A stretch of DNA of 64,000 bases from Xestospongia muta (Eukaryota; Porifera; Demospongiae; Haplosclerida; Petrosiidae), in contig OY848923.1 of NCBI GenBank assembly GCA_963693285.1, positions 907,026-971,025 of the forward strand. The letters run 5' to 3'. A model generated the notes under the pieces. It was not told the origin of the DNA. It was given only the letters and a program-made list of their open reading frames with translations, and made no database searches. Numbering within the stretch: the stretch's first letter is position 1; each line of letters begins with the position of its first letter. Shown here in pieces: positions 17,805 to 34,960 of the stretch. The position numbers and the translations under genes are program-made.

Positions 17805-18420
17805 TCAATTAATCAATGCAGAAACTTTAGTCATTTTTCTTCCAAACCTTCTGGTTGGAAAATCTTTAAAGCTACCTTCAGACAGACATGTAATGATTTC
17901 TCTTTTCTTTCTTGGTAAAGGAAATATTGACTAGAATTGTCTCCTTTGGCTAAATTGAGATAAAATGCAAGAGCAAACAGCTGATCCAGCTTGTGATTGA
18001 CAATAACAATACTTACATAAGTAAACAACTAGATTATTAATAGTATATATAATGTACCATATACTTCATAGTTTATTACTTACATTTAACAGGTTCAGAA
18101 CTCAGAGCTAAGAGAGTTAATACAGGCAATTTACCTGGTTACAATCAACTTCTCTGCCATTTTTCTTACATGTCTTTTTTAGTAGCAGTGAATTCTTCTA
18201 AACATCTTTTTTTCACAACATAGATCTCTTTCTGCCTCTGTTATTCTTCTTAGCTCTCCTTTTAAAACTAACATATTACCGAAGGTCAACACCTTTCTTT
18301 AATACTTCTTGGATTTTTTGAGTTAGTACAAGTATTGTTTGTCAGTTTACTGCATTCTTCTTGGTTAGCACAATTGGAAATATCCATTTTGGTCTGGTAG
18401 GACAAAATTTACAACAAAAT
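17805..18420 (-). pseudogene. Decayed minus-strand gene fragment in A-B spacer
   Basis: Unrecognised coding-like relic on the strand opposite CMTR1. The best stretch, about 17831-17990, reads LDQLFALAFYLNLAKGDNSS, then a Lys-rich part and KIFQPEGLEEK before a stop, preceded by an acceptor-like CACAAG. Upstream (about 18100-18420) are coiled-coil-like pieces such as GELRRITEAERDLCCEKK and MAEKLIVT that sit in conflicting frames. The homologous copy at about 25500-26165 differs by a frameshift. It was probably a real gene, or its 3' end, captured when the CMTR1 unit duplicated. Function not recognised. Confidence 0.45.
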
Positions 18421-18893
18421 TTCAGATGGTTGGATTTTCCCCTAGGACAATTTTTTTTGTGGGGGGGGGGGTTCATGACAAGTAAACTATAGACATATTA
18501 TGTGTTAATTTTGGTCTATATATTGATACTATTGTAGTATATATATATATATATATATATTTAATGTACTTACCAGTGAAACCATTTACAGAATCATCAC
18601 ATTTTATCATGTTTCTGTGATGTAGATAGTCTGCAACGAGAGTATATCCGTTTAAGAGGTTTATTCGTGGTCATCTGTAATTGTAACGCCCATTTTATGA
18701 ATTTCTGATAAAACATGACTCCGCACGTAACCAGTCTTCTTCAGCCATTCCTCAGTGTTAGCAAAATCGCTGAAATTTAACCCTTTGGTGACGTGACGTC
18801 TTAAATTTATCCCGTTCTTCATATTCGTACGCTATACCGTATACACATTTATTATCTTCTATATATCCACGCACACACATACATGGTAACTTG

Positions 18894-24993
<6,100 letters not shown>

Positions 24994-26640
24994 TAATGTA
25001 TGTTATTAATAAGTAATTCCAATGATAAAAACTGCTCAACTTTTCCCCTCCAATATTACAATAGAAAGTATTCTACTTCAATGTTTTATATTATATATTG
25101 ATGACAACTTTAATTAATCAATGGGTGGAGTTAAAATAGTTCGCATATGCAAAGTTCAACTGTTATAATCATTGTCAATTATTGTAATCATTCCTCTATT
25201 GATGTACTTTGTCTTAATGTAACTTGAGCAAATCTATGCAGCAGTTGGTGGAATGTCCATATTCACACATGTCTTACAAAGTAAAAGTATGTTGTGGCAA
25301 TTTTTTCCTATTGGAAATTTGTCCTAGGATAATATTTACAAGAAATATCAGAAAATCTTTATCCTACTATCTCTATCCATCCATCCATCCATTCATCCAT
25401 CCATCTGTTCATCTATCCATTCATTCATATATCCATCCATCCATTCATTCATCTATCTATCCATCTGTTCATCCATCCATCCATTCATCTATACCCTTCA
25501 ATTAATCAACCAGAAACTTTAGTCATTTTTCTTCCAAACCTTCTGGTTGGAAAATCTTTAAAGCTACCTTCAGACAGACATGTAATGATTTCTCTTTTTC
25601 TTTCTTGGTAAAAGAAGTGTTGACTAGGATTGTCTCCTTTGGCTAAATTGAGATAAAATGCAAGAGCAAACAGCCCACACACAATCAGCTGATCCAGCTT
25701 GTGATTGACAATAACAATACTTACATAAGTAAACAACTAGATTATTAATAGTATATATAATGTACCATATACTCCATAGTTTATTACTTACATTTAAAAG
25801 GTTCAGAACTCAGAGCTAAGAGAGTTAATACAGTCAATTTACCTGGTTATCTTTCCTTGATCAATAAAATAATTGACCATTATTTACAATCAACTTCTCT
25901 GCCATTTTTCTTACTTGTCTTTTTTAGTAGCAGTGAATTCTTCTAAACATCTTTTTTTCACAACACAGATCTCTCTCTGCCTCTGTTATTCTTCTTAGCT
26001 CTCTTTTCAAAAACTAACATATTACTGAAGGTCAACAGCTTTCTTTGATACTTCTTGGATTTTTTGAGTTAGTACAAGTATTGTTTGTCAGTTTACTGCA
26101 TTCTTCTAGGTTAGCACAATTGGAATTATCCATTTTGGTCTGGTAGGACAAAAATTTACAACAAAATTTCAGATGATTGGATTTCCCCTAGGACAATTTT
26201 TTTTGGGGGGGGAGGGGGTTCATGACAGGTAAACTATAGACATATTATGTGTTAATGTTTGGTCTATATATTGATACTATTGTAGTATATATATATATAT
26301 ATACATTTAATGTACTTACCAGTGAAACCATTTACAGAATCATCACATTTTATCATGTTTCTGTGATGTAGATAGTCTGCAACGAGAGTATATCCATTTA
26401 AGAGGTTTATTCATGGTCATCTGTAATTGTAACGCCCATTTTATGAATTTCTGATAAAACACGACTCCGCACGTAACCAGTCTTCTTCAGTCATTCCTCA
26501 GTGTTAGCAAAATCGCTGAAATTTAACCCTATGGGGACGTGACGTCTTAAATTTAACCCTTCTTCATATTCGTACGCTATACCGTATACACATTTATTAT
26601 CTTCTATATATCCACGCACACACACACACATGGTAACTTG
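24994..26640. other. Spacer between CMTR1 copies B and C
   Basis: About 1.65 kb, homologous to the A-B spacer but shorter: the segment equivalent to about 16590-17430 is missing and the ATCC repeat is contracted (25372-25488). It contains the second copy of the decayed minus-strand fragment and the shared upstream block before copy C. Confidence 0.7.
25500..26165 (-). pseudogene. Decayed minus-strand gene fragment in B-C spacer
   Basis: Second copy of the unrecognised relic at 17805-18420. LDQLIVCGLFALAFYLNLAK is followed by GDNPSQHFF, but one extra T near 25597 shifts the frame, so the KIFQPEGLEEK ending of the other copy is lost. An 8-codon segment (IVCG and neighbours) and a 40-bp stretch near 25855-25890 are present here and absent from the A-B copy, so neither copy is simply derived from the other. 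Confidence 0.45.
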
Positions 26641-27384
26641 ATGTATCCCTACAATAAAAGACCAAGAACAACTTCTTCTGATACAGATGAAGACGAAGGA
26701 GACCAATATGGCTACTCTGATTACACTCTGGTCAAACAGGACAGTTCTGAATCTTTATGCAATGAAGAGGATAGAGACGGTGATAAAGGGAGTAGATCCA
26801 GTACTAGTGGGAGCAACAGTGGCAGTGATAGTGAGGATCAGAGACAGGATGAACAATTAGGAAGAGCAGCTGTTCGAAAGCGGAAATTAGCTCTTGATGA
26901 TGAGGAGGGAGTGATCAAAAAGGAACCACCCACGTATAGTGACTTCTCAATGAAAATGATGGTATTTAAACCATTCATCCATTTTATAGATGTGGTTCTA
27001 TTTGTTCATACATGTCTCCTCTATACATCTATTTTAATTCATGTATCCATTTGTTATTTGTTCATATATCCATTCCATAGGCTAGTATGGGTTATAAACC
27101 TGGTTTGGGACTTGGAGTGAGTGGTACCGGTATCACAGCACCAATTCAAGAGTCTTTGCATAAAGGTCTCCGAGGGTTAGGCTATAATTTAGAGGGACTA
27201 GAAAAAGAAGATGTTAAATGGGAACTTGAAGAGGTATCTGGAAATATTTTTGTTTTGTTTTTCATTTATCTGGATGATTTATTTTTTAAGGTTAACTTTG
27301 AACAAGAGCCAGTGTGGCTACCATCATGTCCTCTGAGAGTTCTTACTGAATATGATATGGAAGGATGGATTACTATTGGAGAGG

Positions 27385-27461
<77 letters not shown>

Positions 27462-30400
27462 GATGTGTACTTTGTCTTAATTTAGAGAAAAAAATTTATT
27501 GAAGATGAAACTACATATTGTGATGATGAAATATTAAATAAAATTCTTAGTTCTAAGGTACAGAGTAGATCCATATGAATTTTAAAATCCATACCTCATT
27601 ACAGACTGTTTTTGATAATCTTGCAGACAAAGAGAAACTTGATGCTCGTCAACGATCAAATCCTTTTGAGACAATCAAAGGTGTCATTTTTCAAAACAGG
27701 TAAGTCACACAGAAAGCAATTCAATGAAAATGTCTATAGTACATACCTATATTTAAAGTTATTAAATATATTTGTCTTCTTTACTAATACTTATCATTTT
27801 TATATGTTGTATAGAGCAGCAATGAAAATGGCCAACATTGATGCAGTTTTTAACTTTATGTTCACATCACCTGATAATGTATGATTAATTAAATATAACT
27901 TTAGTATTTTCACTTCAATGTATGTCCACTATATATTTTTACATCAGGTTCTGAAGGGAGTATGTATTAATAATTTAGTCATATATATTATAATAGATGT
28001 TCTAATATTTTATTTTTAATGTGTATTCAATTTTTTGTGGTTTCCCAGTTCAAATTTGGTCCCTATGATGTCATGTATTTTGCCGATATCTGTGCTGGTC
28101 CTGGTGGGTTCTCAGAGTATGTACTTTGGAAAAAAACATGGAATGCCAAAGGATTTGGGTTCACTCTCAAAGGTCAGCGCTATCAAAATATAGGTTCCAA
28201 GTCTTGATAATATTTTCAGAACCAGATTCTGGTTTCGATTTTAAACTGGATGATTTCCATGCTGGACCCAGTGAGACATTTGATCCTCATTATGGTGTAG
28301 GTGGTTACGATGGTAACGGAGACATTACTAGTCTTGATAATCTACAAGCTTTTCAAAAGTATGTATTAGAATTGACTGAGGAACAAGGAGTTCACTTTGT
28401 AATGGCTGATGGGGTAAGTACTATGGTATCATTATACTACCTTTAAGAACTGACCCTAAATTGTATCCATTCCAAATTTGTTGGAATTGATATCAAAACC
28501 TACCAGATATTCAATTAATGATCATTGTTTAATATCAATGTGTTGTCAGTAGGTTTTGTCAGAACAATTTTTCCAACCTGTTGGAATGTTAATCTCTTGA
28601 AATTAAAATAATGCTAAATGTTATTGATGATGTAGCCTTAAAAACACAAAGAAGTGGGTGTGGTCTAGCAAGGGATTTCATCTTTCTAAACTAATTTATA
28701 CAAAGAGTTTAGTAAGATAAAGTTACTAAACTATCAAGAATTGTTTAAATAAACAGTTTAGATAGTTAATCTATAAACTTTTTTAAATCTCTAAAAGCTC
28801 TTAAACAATCTAATTTAGACATTTCATCTGTCTAAACTAATTTATCCAATGACTTTACAAACATAGTTACTAAACTATCTTACAAGTGCTAGCTTATTGT
28901 AATTGGTTATGTGAATTCTATAGAGCCATAGCAGGTACTGTTGGTTTCTAACTTTCCCACCTTTATTATGTCTAGTTTGTAAGTTACAGCGTTTGTTTCT
29001 TTGTGTGGGTTCAGATATTTTTACATTTTCACCAGACTGTCCGAGACCTTGATAGTGACAATGAGCTATGAAGCTCTGTTTCAGGGGGTGTTTGGCATTG
29101 TCCATCACCAACAATGAGAGCAATTATTTAACAAATTTCATCTGAGGAGCAATCTCATAAAAACATTAAAGAGGAAGGAAAAAGAGAAGCTAGATGCTTA
29201 GAGTATGTCCTCTTTTCTTCCAGAGAAAGGAAGAAGGAGGCCTCATTTTCTTCCCTAATTCTTAGCAGAATTCCCCCTAGTTGAGAGAGTTACTACCTCA
29301 CGCTTCAATCTCATAAGTGGTTAAAAATATGCAATTATAAATTTTTGAAAATCATATTTCGGCCTCCGGAGAGGCCTCCAAAAATTGCAAAGCCGACGGT
29401 ATTTCACGTCGTCAATGCGGGGTATTGGGGTAAGTTTTCAATTAGCAATAACCACGCCTCGGTTGAACCTCATTGGCTATGGTACTGCCACTGCGCAAAG
29501 CTGATTAGGCAATGTTTGGTCTGTTTATTTTATATTAAATGATGTAGTCATCCTCTTGTGGGTTCTGAAGACATTGCTTACATAGATTATTATGAAGGAA
29601 TGGAGACATTACTAGACTTGATAATCTACATGCTTTTCAAAATTATGTATTAGAATTGACTGAGGAACAAGGAGTTCACTTTGTAATGGCTGATGGGGTA
29701 AGTACTATGGTATCATTATACTAACTTTAAGAACTGACCCTAAATGGTATCCATTCCAAATTTGTTGGAATTAATATCAAAACCTACCAGATATTCAATT
29801 AATGATCATTGTTTAATATCTATGTTTTGTCAAAAAAAGACAACTTTCTGCAATCTGTTGGAATTGTTAATCTCTTGAAATTAAAATAGTGCTAAACATT
29901 ATTGATGATGTAGCCTTAAAACACAAAAAAGTGGGTGTGGTCTATCAAGGTGCAAATTATTGGGTTATGTGAATTTGAAGGGCCTATAGGTGGTACTTTT
30001 TGTTTCATTCGTAAATTACAGTATGTGTTTCTTTGTATGGGTTCAGTTATTTATACGTTTTCACCAGACAGTGTGATGTTCGTAACTGATTGGGACATGT
30101 TTGGCAGTGTCCATCACCAACACTGAGAGCAATCATTTGCGTCCCTAATGCTAGAGAGTTCCTTCTCCTACTAATGAAAGAGGCACTACCTCACAATTTT
30201 AATGTCACAAGTCAAGTGGTTATAAATATGCAATTATAAATTTTTGAAAATCATATTTCGGCCTCCGGAGAGGCCTCCAAAAATTGCAAAGCCGACGGTA
30301 TTTCACGTCGTCAATGCGGGGTATTGGGGTAAGTTTTCAATTAGCAATAACCACGCCTCGGTTGAACCTCATTGGCTATGGTACTGCCACTGCGCAAAGC

Positions 30401-30718
30401 TGATTAGGCAATGTTTGGTCTGTTTATTTTATATTAAATGATGTAGTCATCCTCTTGTGGGTTCTAAAGACATTGCTTACATAGTGTGGTTAATTAGCTA
30501 TGAATATTGATAATTATTACTATTATTAATTTTAATATGTGATCGTGAATACTATTACATTAATTACGGGGGCGGTACCTTTTTCGCATAGGGATTTTCA
30601 GTGGAGGGTCAGGAGAATATTCAAGAAATTTTATTAAAACAATTAGTATTATGTCAGTATCTCTGTGCACTCTCTATATTACGAACAGGTAAGTATGCAC
30701 TGTTAATTTTGATCCTTG

Positions 30719-30752
<34 letters not shown>

Positions 30753-33237
30753 AGGTGGTCATTTTGTATGTAAAGTATTCGATATGTTCACTCCATTTAG
30801 TGTTGGTCTGTTTTATTTACTTTATCGTTGTTTTGATGAAGTTTGTATCTTTAAACCTGTCACTAGTAGACCAGCTAACTCTGAGAGGTATATCTACACA
30901 CCAATGGACCAATAGTCCAGTAGATCATCCAATGTACCATTAGTCCAATAGATCACTAGTAATCCAGTAGACCATCCAATGTACCAGTAATCCTGTAGAT
31001 CATCCAATGTACCATTAGTTCAATAGACCATCCAATGTACCATTAGTCCAGTAGACCATCCAATGTACCATTAGTCCAGTAAACCATCCAATGTACTAGT
31101 AATCCAGTAGATCATCCAATGTACCAGTATTTCATGTTTTCTTGTAGACATAATGATAATGATCATGTTTTCTTGTATGTAGATATGTAGTGTGTAAAGG
31201 ATTAAGACCAGATACAGATTGTGTACATAGTTATTTGTGGATTGTGAACACTGAATTATGTAGATTAAAGGATGAAGAACAAGATATATTAGAGGTAAGT
31301 TTATTGTAGGCTGGTAATTTTTAACCCTTAATTGCTAGGTTGTACCCGACTATTTACTTTATTCAGAACCATTTTATTCATACATGACACAAAGTAATAA
31401 CAGGTTTGTATGTTATGGGGTGGAGCCTCTGTAACTTGTATTGTCTAAACACTTTTATAGTATTGGTTTAAATCAGATTATTGCACTTAAGAAACTCCGA
31501 TATTATGTGAAAAATGAGTATGTGGATACAAATTTATCAAACTCTCTCTATAATATATTTTAAAGAAATCTTCAAGATACAAGGCAAGCAGAGATTAGAT
31601 CAAAATGTCTTAAGTTATGGAAAGTATGAGGAGATACATGTGTCCATTTAATATGTAGAACAATAATATAGGTCCCCAATATACCTAGAGCTACATCTAT
31701 TGAGAAAACTGCAAAAGAGATCTTTGATGAGATATGGAAAGTAAAAATCACATTATCTTTTGTATCAACTACTCTCTGGGGTTACCTATAGAAACTGACT
31801 CCACCCTCATCCTCTATCCCTGCTGAAATCAAGCTGTTTTTGTCCAATAATTTCCAGTCTTGCAATCGTGACAATATTCCTTTTTTAGTAGATCCTCATT
31901 CATGGAAATGGTATTTTGCTTGTGGCAAACGCTATCTACTTGTTGGACTAGGGGTATGTTTTATATATGGTATGTGAGTATAATGTGTGTAAATAACAGT
32001 AGGTAAGTCATGTGACTAAATGATGATTGTCACATGACAACACAATGAAAACAGCATTGATGTCTTATGATTCTTTCTTTATAGCGTAATCGAATTCATT
32101 GTTGGGACATGACAGGATTAGGAACTAAAGCATCATTCAGTCCCAGAGAAGAATTTAAGTTGGAGTTGCCATGTGGAACTATCCTTGAAGTGGAGCTAGT
32201 ATCAGAAATGACAGGAGAAGTATGTCAAAAATGGACAGATAAATTAGTACAATGGACAAAAGATTGACTAATGGACAGATAAATTAGTACAATGGACAAA
32301 AGATTGACTAATGGACAGATAAATTAGTACAATGGACAAATAGAATTGACTAATGGATTGATAAATAAGTACAATTAGTCTACTGCCTGTTTTATTAAGA
32401 GACATTTCTTTGTTAGGGTCACGGACAAAAGGATTTAAAAGTCATTTATATTGTAGATGTCATAGCTATTTATAATGAAATCTATGCTAATAAACCACTC
32501 AAAGAAAGGTAGATGTATTGAATAACAAAGATAACAAAGTATTGTTATTATAAATACAGATTGTTGCTAGCTGAGAAATTATGTCGAGTGTTGAATAAAC
32601 CATGTCGAAAAAATTATCTTACACTTAAGTATGAATGAATGGATTGATGGATGGACATTTAGTTTGGAAATTCTTTTAGGGTTAAAAGTTATTATCGTCT
32701 TACTGATATGAATGTACAGTTTGAAAAGTGAGTGTCCAATTATTATATGATAATAATATGTTTATTTTCTATTATATAAGTCTTGCACTTCGAAAATGCA
32801 AAGGACATAAATGGGAGATACCAACTATTGAAGTATACAATGACACCTTTGTTGCTCCAGTGGGTGTGATATTCTCAAAAATCATTAAAGGTATGTATAT
32901 ATATATATATATATTGTTTATCTTTCCTTCAATTCATTTAGAACCATGGCAACTTCACTTAAGTAAATCTGGTAAATTTTATTTCTTTAACACAAAAACA
33001 AATAAAAGTATCTATGAAGCTGATCCTACGTCAGTATCTCCTTACTTGTTAGTCATCTTATCTATTTACTATACATTAACACTTGTTCCTTTTAGAACGG
33101 TCCTTTCAACACGTCACCTGTGGATGTGGTCACGCCCAATTTTTGAGGACATTTGTAGCATTAGTACTGCCGACAGCACTGAACTTACCTGGTCATACTT
33201 AAAATCAACTTTACACACACTATTTCATAAACACTGA
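26641..33237 (+). CDS. CMTR1: CMTR1-like cap1 2'-O-methyltransferase, copy C (canonical residues)
   Basis: Third tandem copy, 856 residues. Exons: 26641-26961, 27081-27233, 27291-27383, 27486-27557, 27605-27699, 27815-27878, 28049-28172, 28220-28413, 30592-30688, 30755-30887, 31183-31294, 31339-31403, 31461-31517, 31566-31623, 31672-31740, 31792-31953, 32085-32219, 32417-32508, 32560-32628, 32680-32727, 32781-32890, 32942-33047, 33096-33237. The FtsJ-type tetrad candidates are all present: Lys in NRAAMKMA, Asp in FVMADGGFSVEG, Lys in GGHFVCK, Glu in PANSERY. This is the copy most likely to be a normal cap1 methyltransferase. Like the others it has an N-terminal G-patch, which in human CMTR1 recruits the helicase DHX15, and a C-terminal WW-like domain ([17 protein letters not shown]). 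Intron 8 is 2.2 kb and carries a partial exon duplicate, two intron-8 elements and a private insertion. Confidence 0.92.
27385..27462. repeat. (CT)n microsatellite, CMTR1 C intron 3
   Basis: About 77 bp of CT at the donor of intron 3, much shorter than in copies A and B. Confidence 0.95.
28674..28881. mobile_element. Private insertion with 61-bp direct repeats in CMTR1 C intron 8
   Basis: About 205 bp present in copy C but not at the matching site of A or B, where TCTAGCAAGG runs into TA(T/C)AA. Two direct repeats of about 61 bp bound it (28675-28735 and 28821-28880). They share ATTTCATCT, TCTAAACTAATTTAT and AGTTACTAAACTATC. The middle is AT-rich with a TTTAGATAG motif. It looks like a small nonautonomous element, but no transposase or clear target duplication is visible. 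Confidence 0.55.
29321..29567. repeat. Conserved intron-8 element, copy C first
   Basis: Near-identical to 21559-21804 and 30221-30465. It differs from the copy B element by only a few bases (for example TTTCGG for TTTTGG), while flanking intron sequence is clearly more diverged. Confidence 0.75.
29600..29697 (+). pseudogene. Partial duplicate of CMTR1 exon 8 in intron 8 of copy C
   Basis: Repeats the 3' half of exon 8 (from GGAGACATTACTAG to GTAATGGCTGATGGG) with its donor GTAAGT, but lacks the 5' half. The nearest acceptor (ACATAG at 29584) would read it in the wrong frame into a stop. It marks the start of a second unit of an internal tandem duplication that also copied the intron-8 element. 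Confidence 0.85.
30221..30465. repeat. Conserved intron-8 element, copy C second
   Basis: Third near-identical element of the family described at 21559-21804. It lies in the second unit of the intron-8 duplication, about 90 bp before the exon-9 region resumes similarity with copies A and B. Confidence 0.75.
30905..31130. repeat. 28-bp minisatellite, CMTR1 C intron 10
   Basis: Same 28-bp unit family as at 13785-14112 and 22695-22950; about eight units. Confidence 0.92.
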
Positions 33238-33414
33238 TAATGTATGCTGTTAACAAGTGATTCCAATGATAAAAACTTCTCCCCACCAATATTACAATAG
33301 AAAGTATTCTACTTCAAATGTTTGCTTGACTAATAAAAACAGCTGCTTAAACAACCAAATGAAATTAAAGGAGCAAAAACAACTCATAAAACAAACTTAT
33401 AACACACACACGCA

Positions 33415-34845
33415 CTATGTTTCATAATCATTATCTTTCAGTCTATACTCCATACTATCTTTAATCTGAGTATTTTTATAAACAGCTGCTACCTCAGATG
33501 TTTCTTTTCCCTTTTTAATAGCCTCCGCTACAGCTTTAACTTTATAACCCTCACTAGATGCAATCTGACGCCAGACCAATAACATATCTTTCCACCATGT
33601 CACTGACTTGCGACGTTTGATCAAAGGTTTGGGATATTCACAGTCGTAATGATTGTGATCCGCTATTAAAGGGCGGATATAGATTCCATGTTTTTGTCGT
33701 GTTAGTTTCTCAATTATTTTATCGCAGACGAAACACTCAAACCCTTCAATATGGTTGAATTTTTCCTCACCATACTCATTGACGACCCAACCTCTCTCGT
33801 GCATATGTTTCAATAATCTGGTATTAGTCACGCCCACTTTTTTATATTCTAAGTACTTCTTGTATTCTTCATTATGTTGATCCAAGTAAAGAAGATATTT
33901 TGATAATGCCTCGGGGCTAGGAAAATCATCGACAACAATAATTGAATGATTATCAGGGGCCCAGTCTTTGATTGACGGAGAACTCTTTACAACCGGCACT
34001 GAACCTGCGTACAAAGCCCGCCAAAACTTCTCTGTGATGTAATCTCCACATATTGCATTTTCCATAGTGATGGCAAACTTGTATTGGCTAATAATACCTA
34101 TTAATTCGTCTGAGTCCATTGAGGTGACTGGATTTCGTAAATGTTTCGGTAAATCCTTATTATGTAAGCACTTACCATAGGAATCAACTTTGATATATTT
34201 CATGAGTTCTTTAACGTAAGCATCACGATCTGAGGGCGTGTCACAATCTGTCTGTATGTACACAGCTAGACCCATCTCACCACGGCTTTTTTGTGATGAG
34301 GTATACTTTAAGGGACGAGCTATTTTTTCTAAACTTAATAAATATTGTGTAACTAACGGATACGATGAATAGCGACTTGGTGTTGAAGTCAAATTAAATA
34401 ATGAAATTCCCTCTTCATATGCAAATCCCCAGTTATTTTTGGGGGATTCTTCATGTAAGAGGGCCCAGTAATGCTTTAAATTTCGAGGGAGGGGGAGATC
34501 AGTCCATTTCAGGTCGGTTCCATAAAATAAAATACCTTCAGTTAATGGATTATCGAATTCAGTACGACTTTGAGTAAAAAGACAAGACCCTTTTGAACAT
34601 TTTTTAACAAGACGTTGATAAGGAGTGAACGGGGTCCACCATATAATTATAGGATGATCTCTAGATTGTTCAGGAGGAAGGAAAACCGGTTTCTTTCGGC
34701 GATGGTCGTCAGCTTCATCGAAACGAACATGGAATGTAAGGAATTTTACAGACAAATAGACTAATATTATACAAACCAATAAAGTTATTTGTAGTTTACG
34801 ATTCCTAGCTCTTGGAGTCACTAGGCGCTGACAAAAACTCAACAT
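33415..34845 (-). CDS. FUT10/FUT11-type fucosyltransferase, minus copy
   Basis: Intronless type II membrane protein of 476 residues. A short cytoplasmic part is followed by a membrane helix near residues 19-37, then a lumenal GT10 domain. Motifs shared with vertebrate FUT10/FUT11 are IIWWTPFT, CSKGSCLFT, LFYGTD, WALLHEESPKNNW, DSYGKCLHN, and the donor-site block ENAICGDYITEKFWR (about residues 262-276), then SIKDWAPDNHS and GFECFVCD. FUT10 and FUT11 are reported to add O-fucose to EMI domains in the secretory pathway; assigning that activity here is inference. The ATG at 34845 is the first in frame and directly precedes the signal anchor. It is head to head with a paralogue 115 bp away and convergent with CMTR1 copy C. 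Confidence 0.92.
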   Translation of the reverse strand: MLSFCQRLVTPRARNRKLQITLLVCIILVYLSVKFLTFHVRFDEADDHRRKKPVFLPPEQSRDHPIIIWWTPFTPYQRLVKKCSKGSCLFTQSRTEFDNPLTEGILFYGTDLKWTDLPLPRNLKHYWALLHEESPKNNWGFAYEEGISLFNLTSTPSRYSSYPLVTQYLLSLEKIARPLKYTSSQKSRGEMGLAVYIQTDCDTPSDRDAYVKELMKYIKVDSYGKCLHNKDLPKHLRNPVTSMDSDELIGIISQYKFAITMENAICGDYITEKFWRALYAGSVPVVKSSPSIKDWAPDNHSIIVVDDFPSPEALSKYLLYLDQHNEEYKKYLEYKKVGVTNTRLLKHMHERGWVVNEYGEEKFNHIEGFECFVCDKIIEKLTRQKHGIYIRPLIADHNHYDCEYPKPLIKRRKSVTWWKDMLLVWRQIASSEGYKVKAVAEAIKKGKETSEVAAVYKNTQIKDSMEYRLKDNDYET

Positions 34846-34960
34846 TTCATGTTCCTTCTAAACGAAAGCGAGTGAGTATACGGAGTTAGTATTCTCTTGG
34901 TATTTCTATTCACATTTCAGGTTGTTTCCGTATATTATCTCCGTAAACAAAACAAACATA
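34846..34960. promoter_or_regulatory. Bidirectional promoter between fucosyltransferase genes
   Basis: Only 115 bp separate the start codons of two divergent paralogues, so both core promoters and 5' UTRs must share this interval. It has no obvious TATA box. Promoter role is inferred from layout. Confidence 0.6.

Larger units (their letters stand above)
16203..18893. other. Spacer between CMTR1 copies A and B
   Basis: About 2.7 kb. It contains duplicon sequence shared with the B-C spacer, an ATCC-rich minisatellite at 17428-17795, and a decayed minus-strand coding relic at about 17805-18420. A G-run lies near 18460 and an (AT)n tract near 18540. No intact gene is seen. Confidence 0.7.

Noticed and set aside
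17371..17934. Open frames made of Ser-Ile-His-Pro repeats (also 44665-44895, 49090-49311, 50734-50947)
   Set aside because: They are translations of ATCC/GGAT tandem repeats; no flanking conserved domain.
29600..29697. Second exon 8 of CMTR1 copy C as a mutually exclusive exon
   Set aside because: It lacks the 5' half and acceptor; the nearest acceptor gives a shifted frame with a stop.
34922..34960. Earlier start for the plus-strand fucosyltransferase
   Set aside because: The frame opens on a TTG; the ATG at 34961 places the signal anchor normally.
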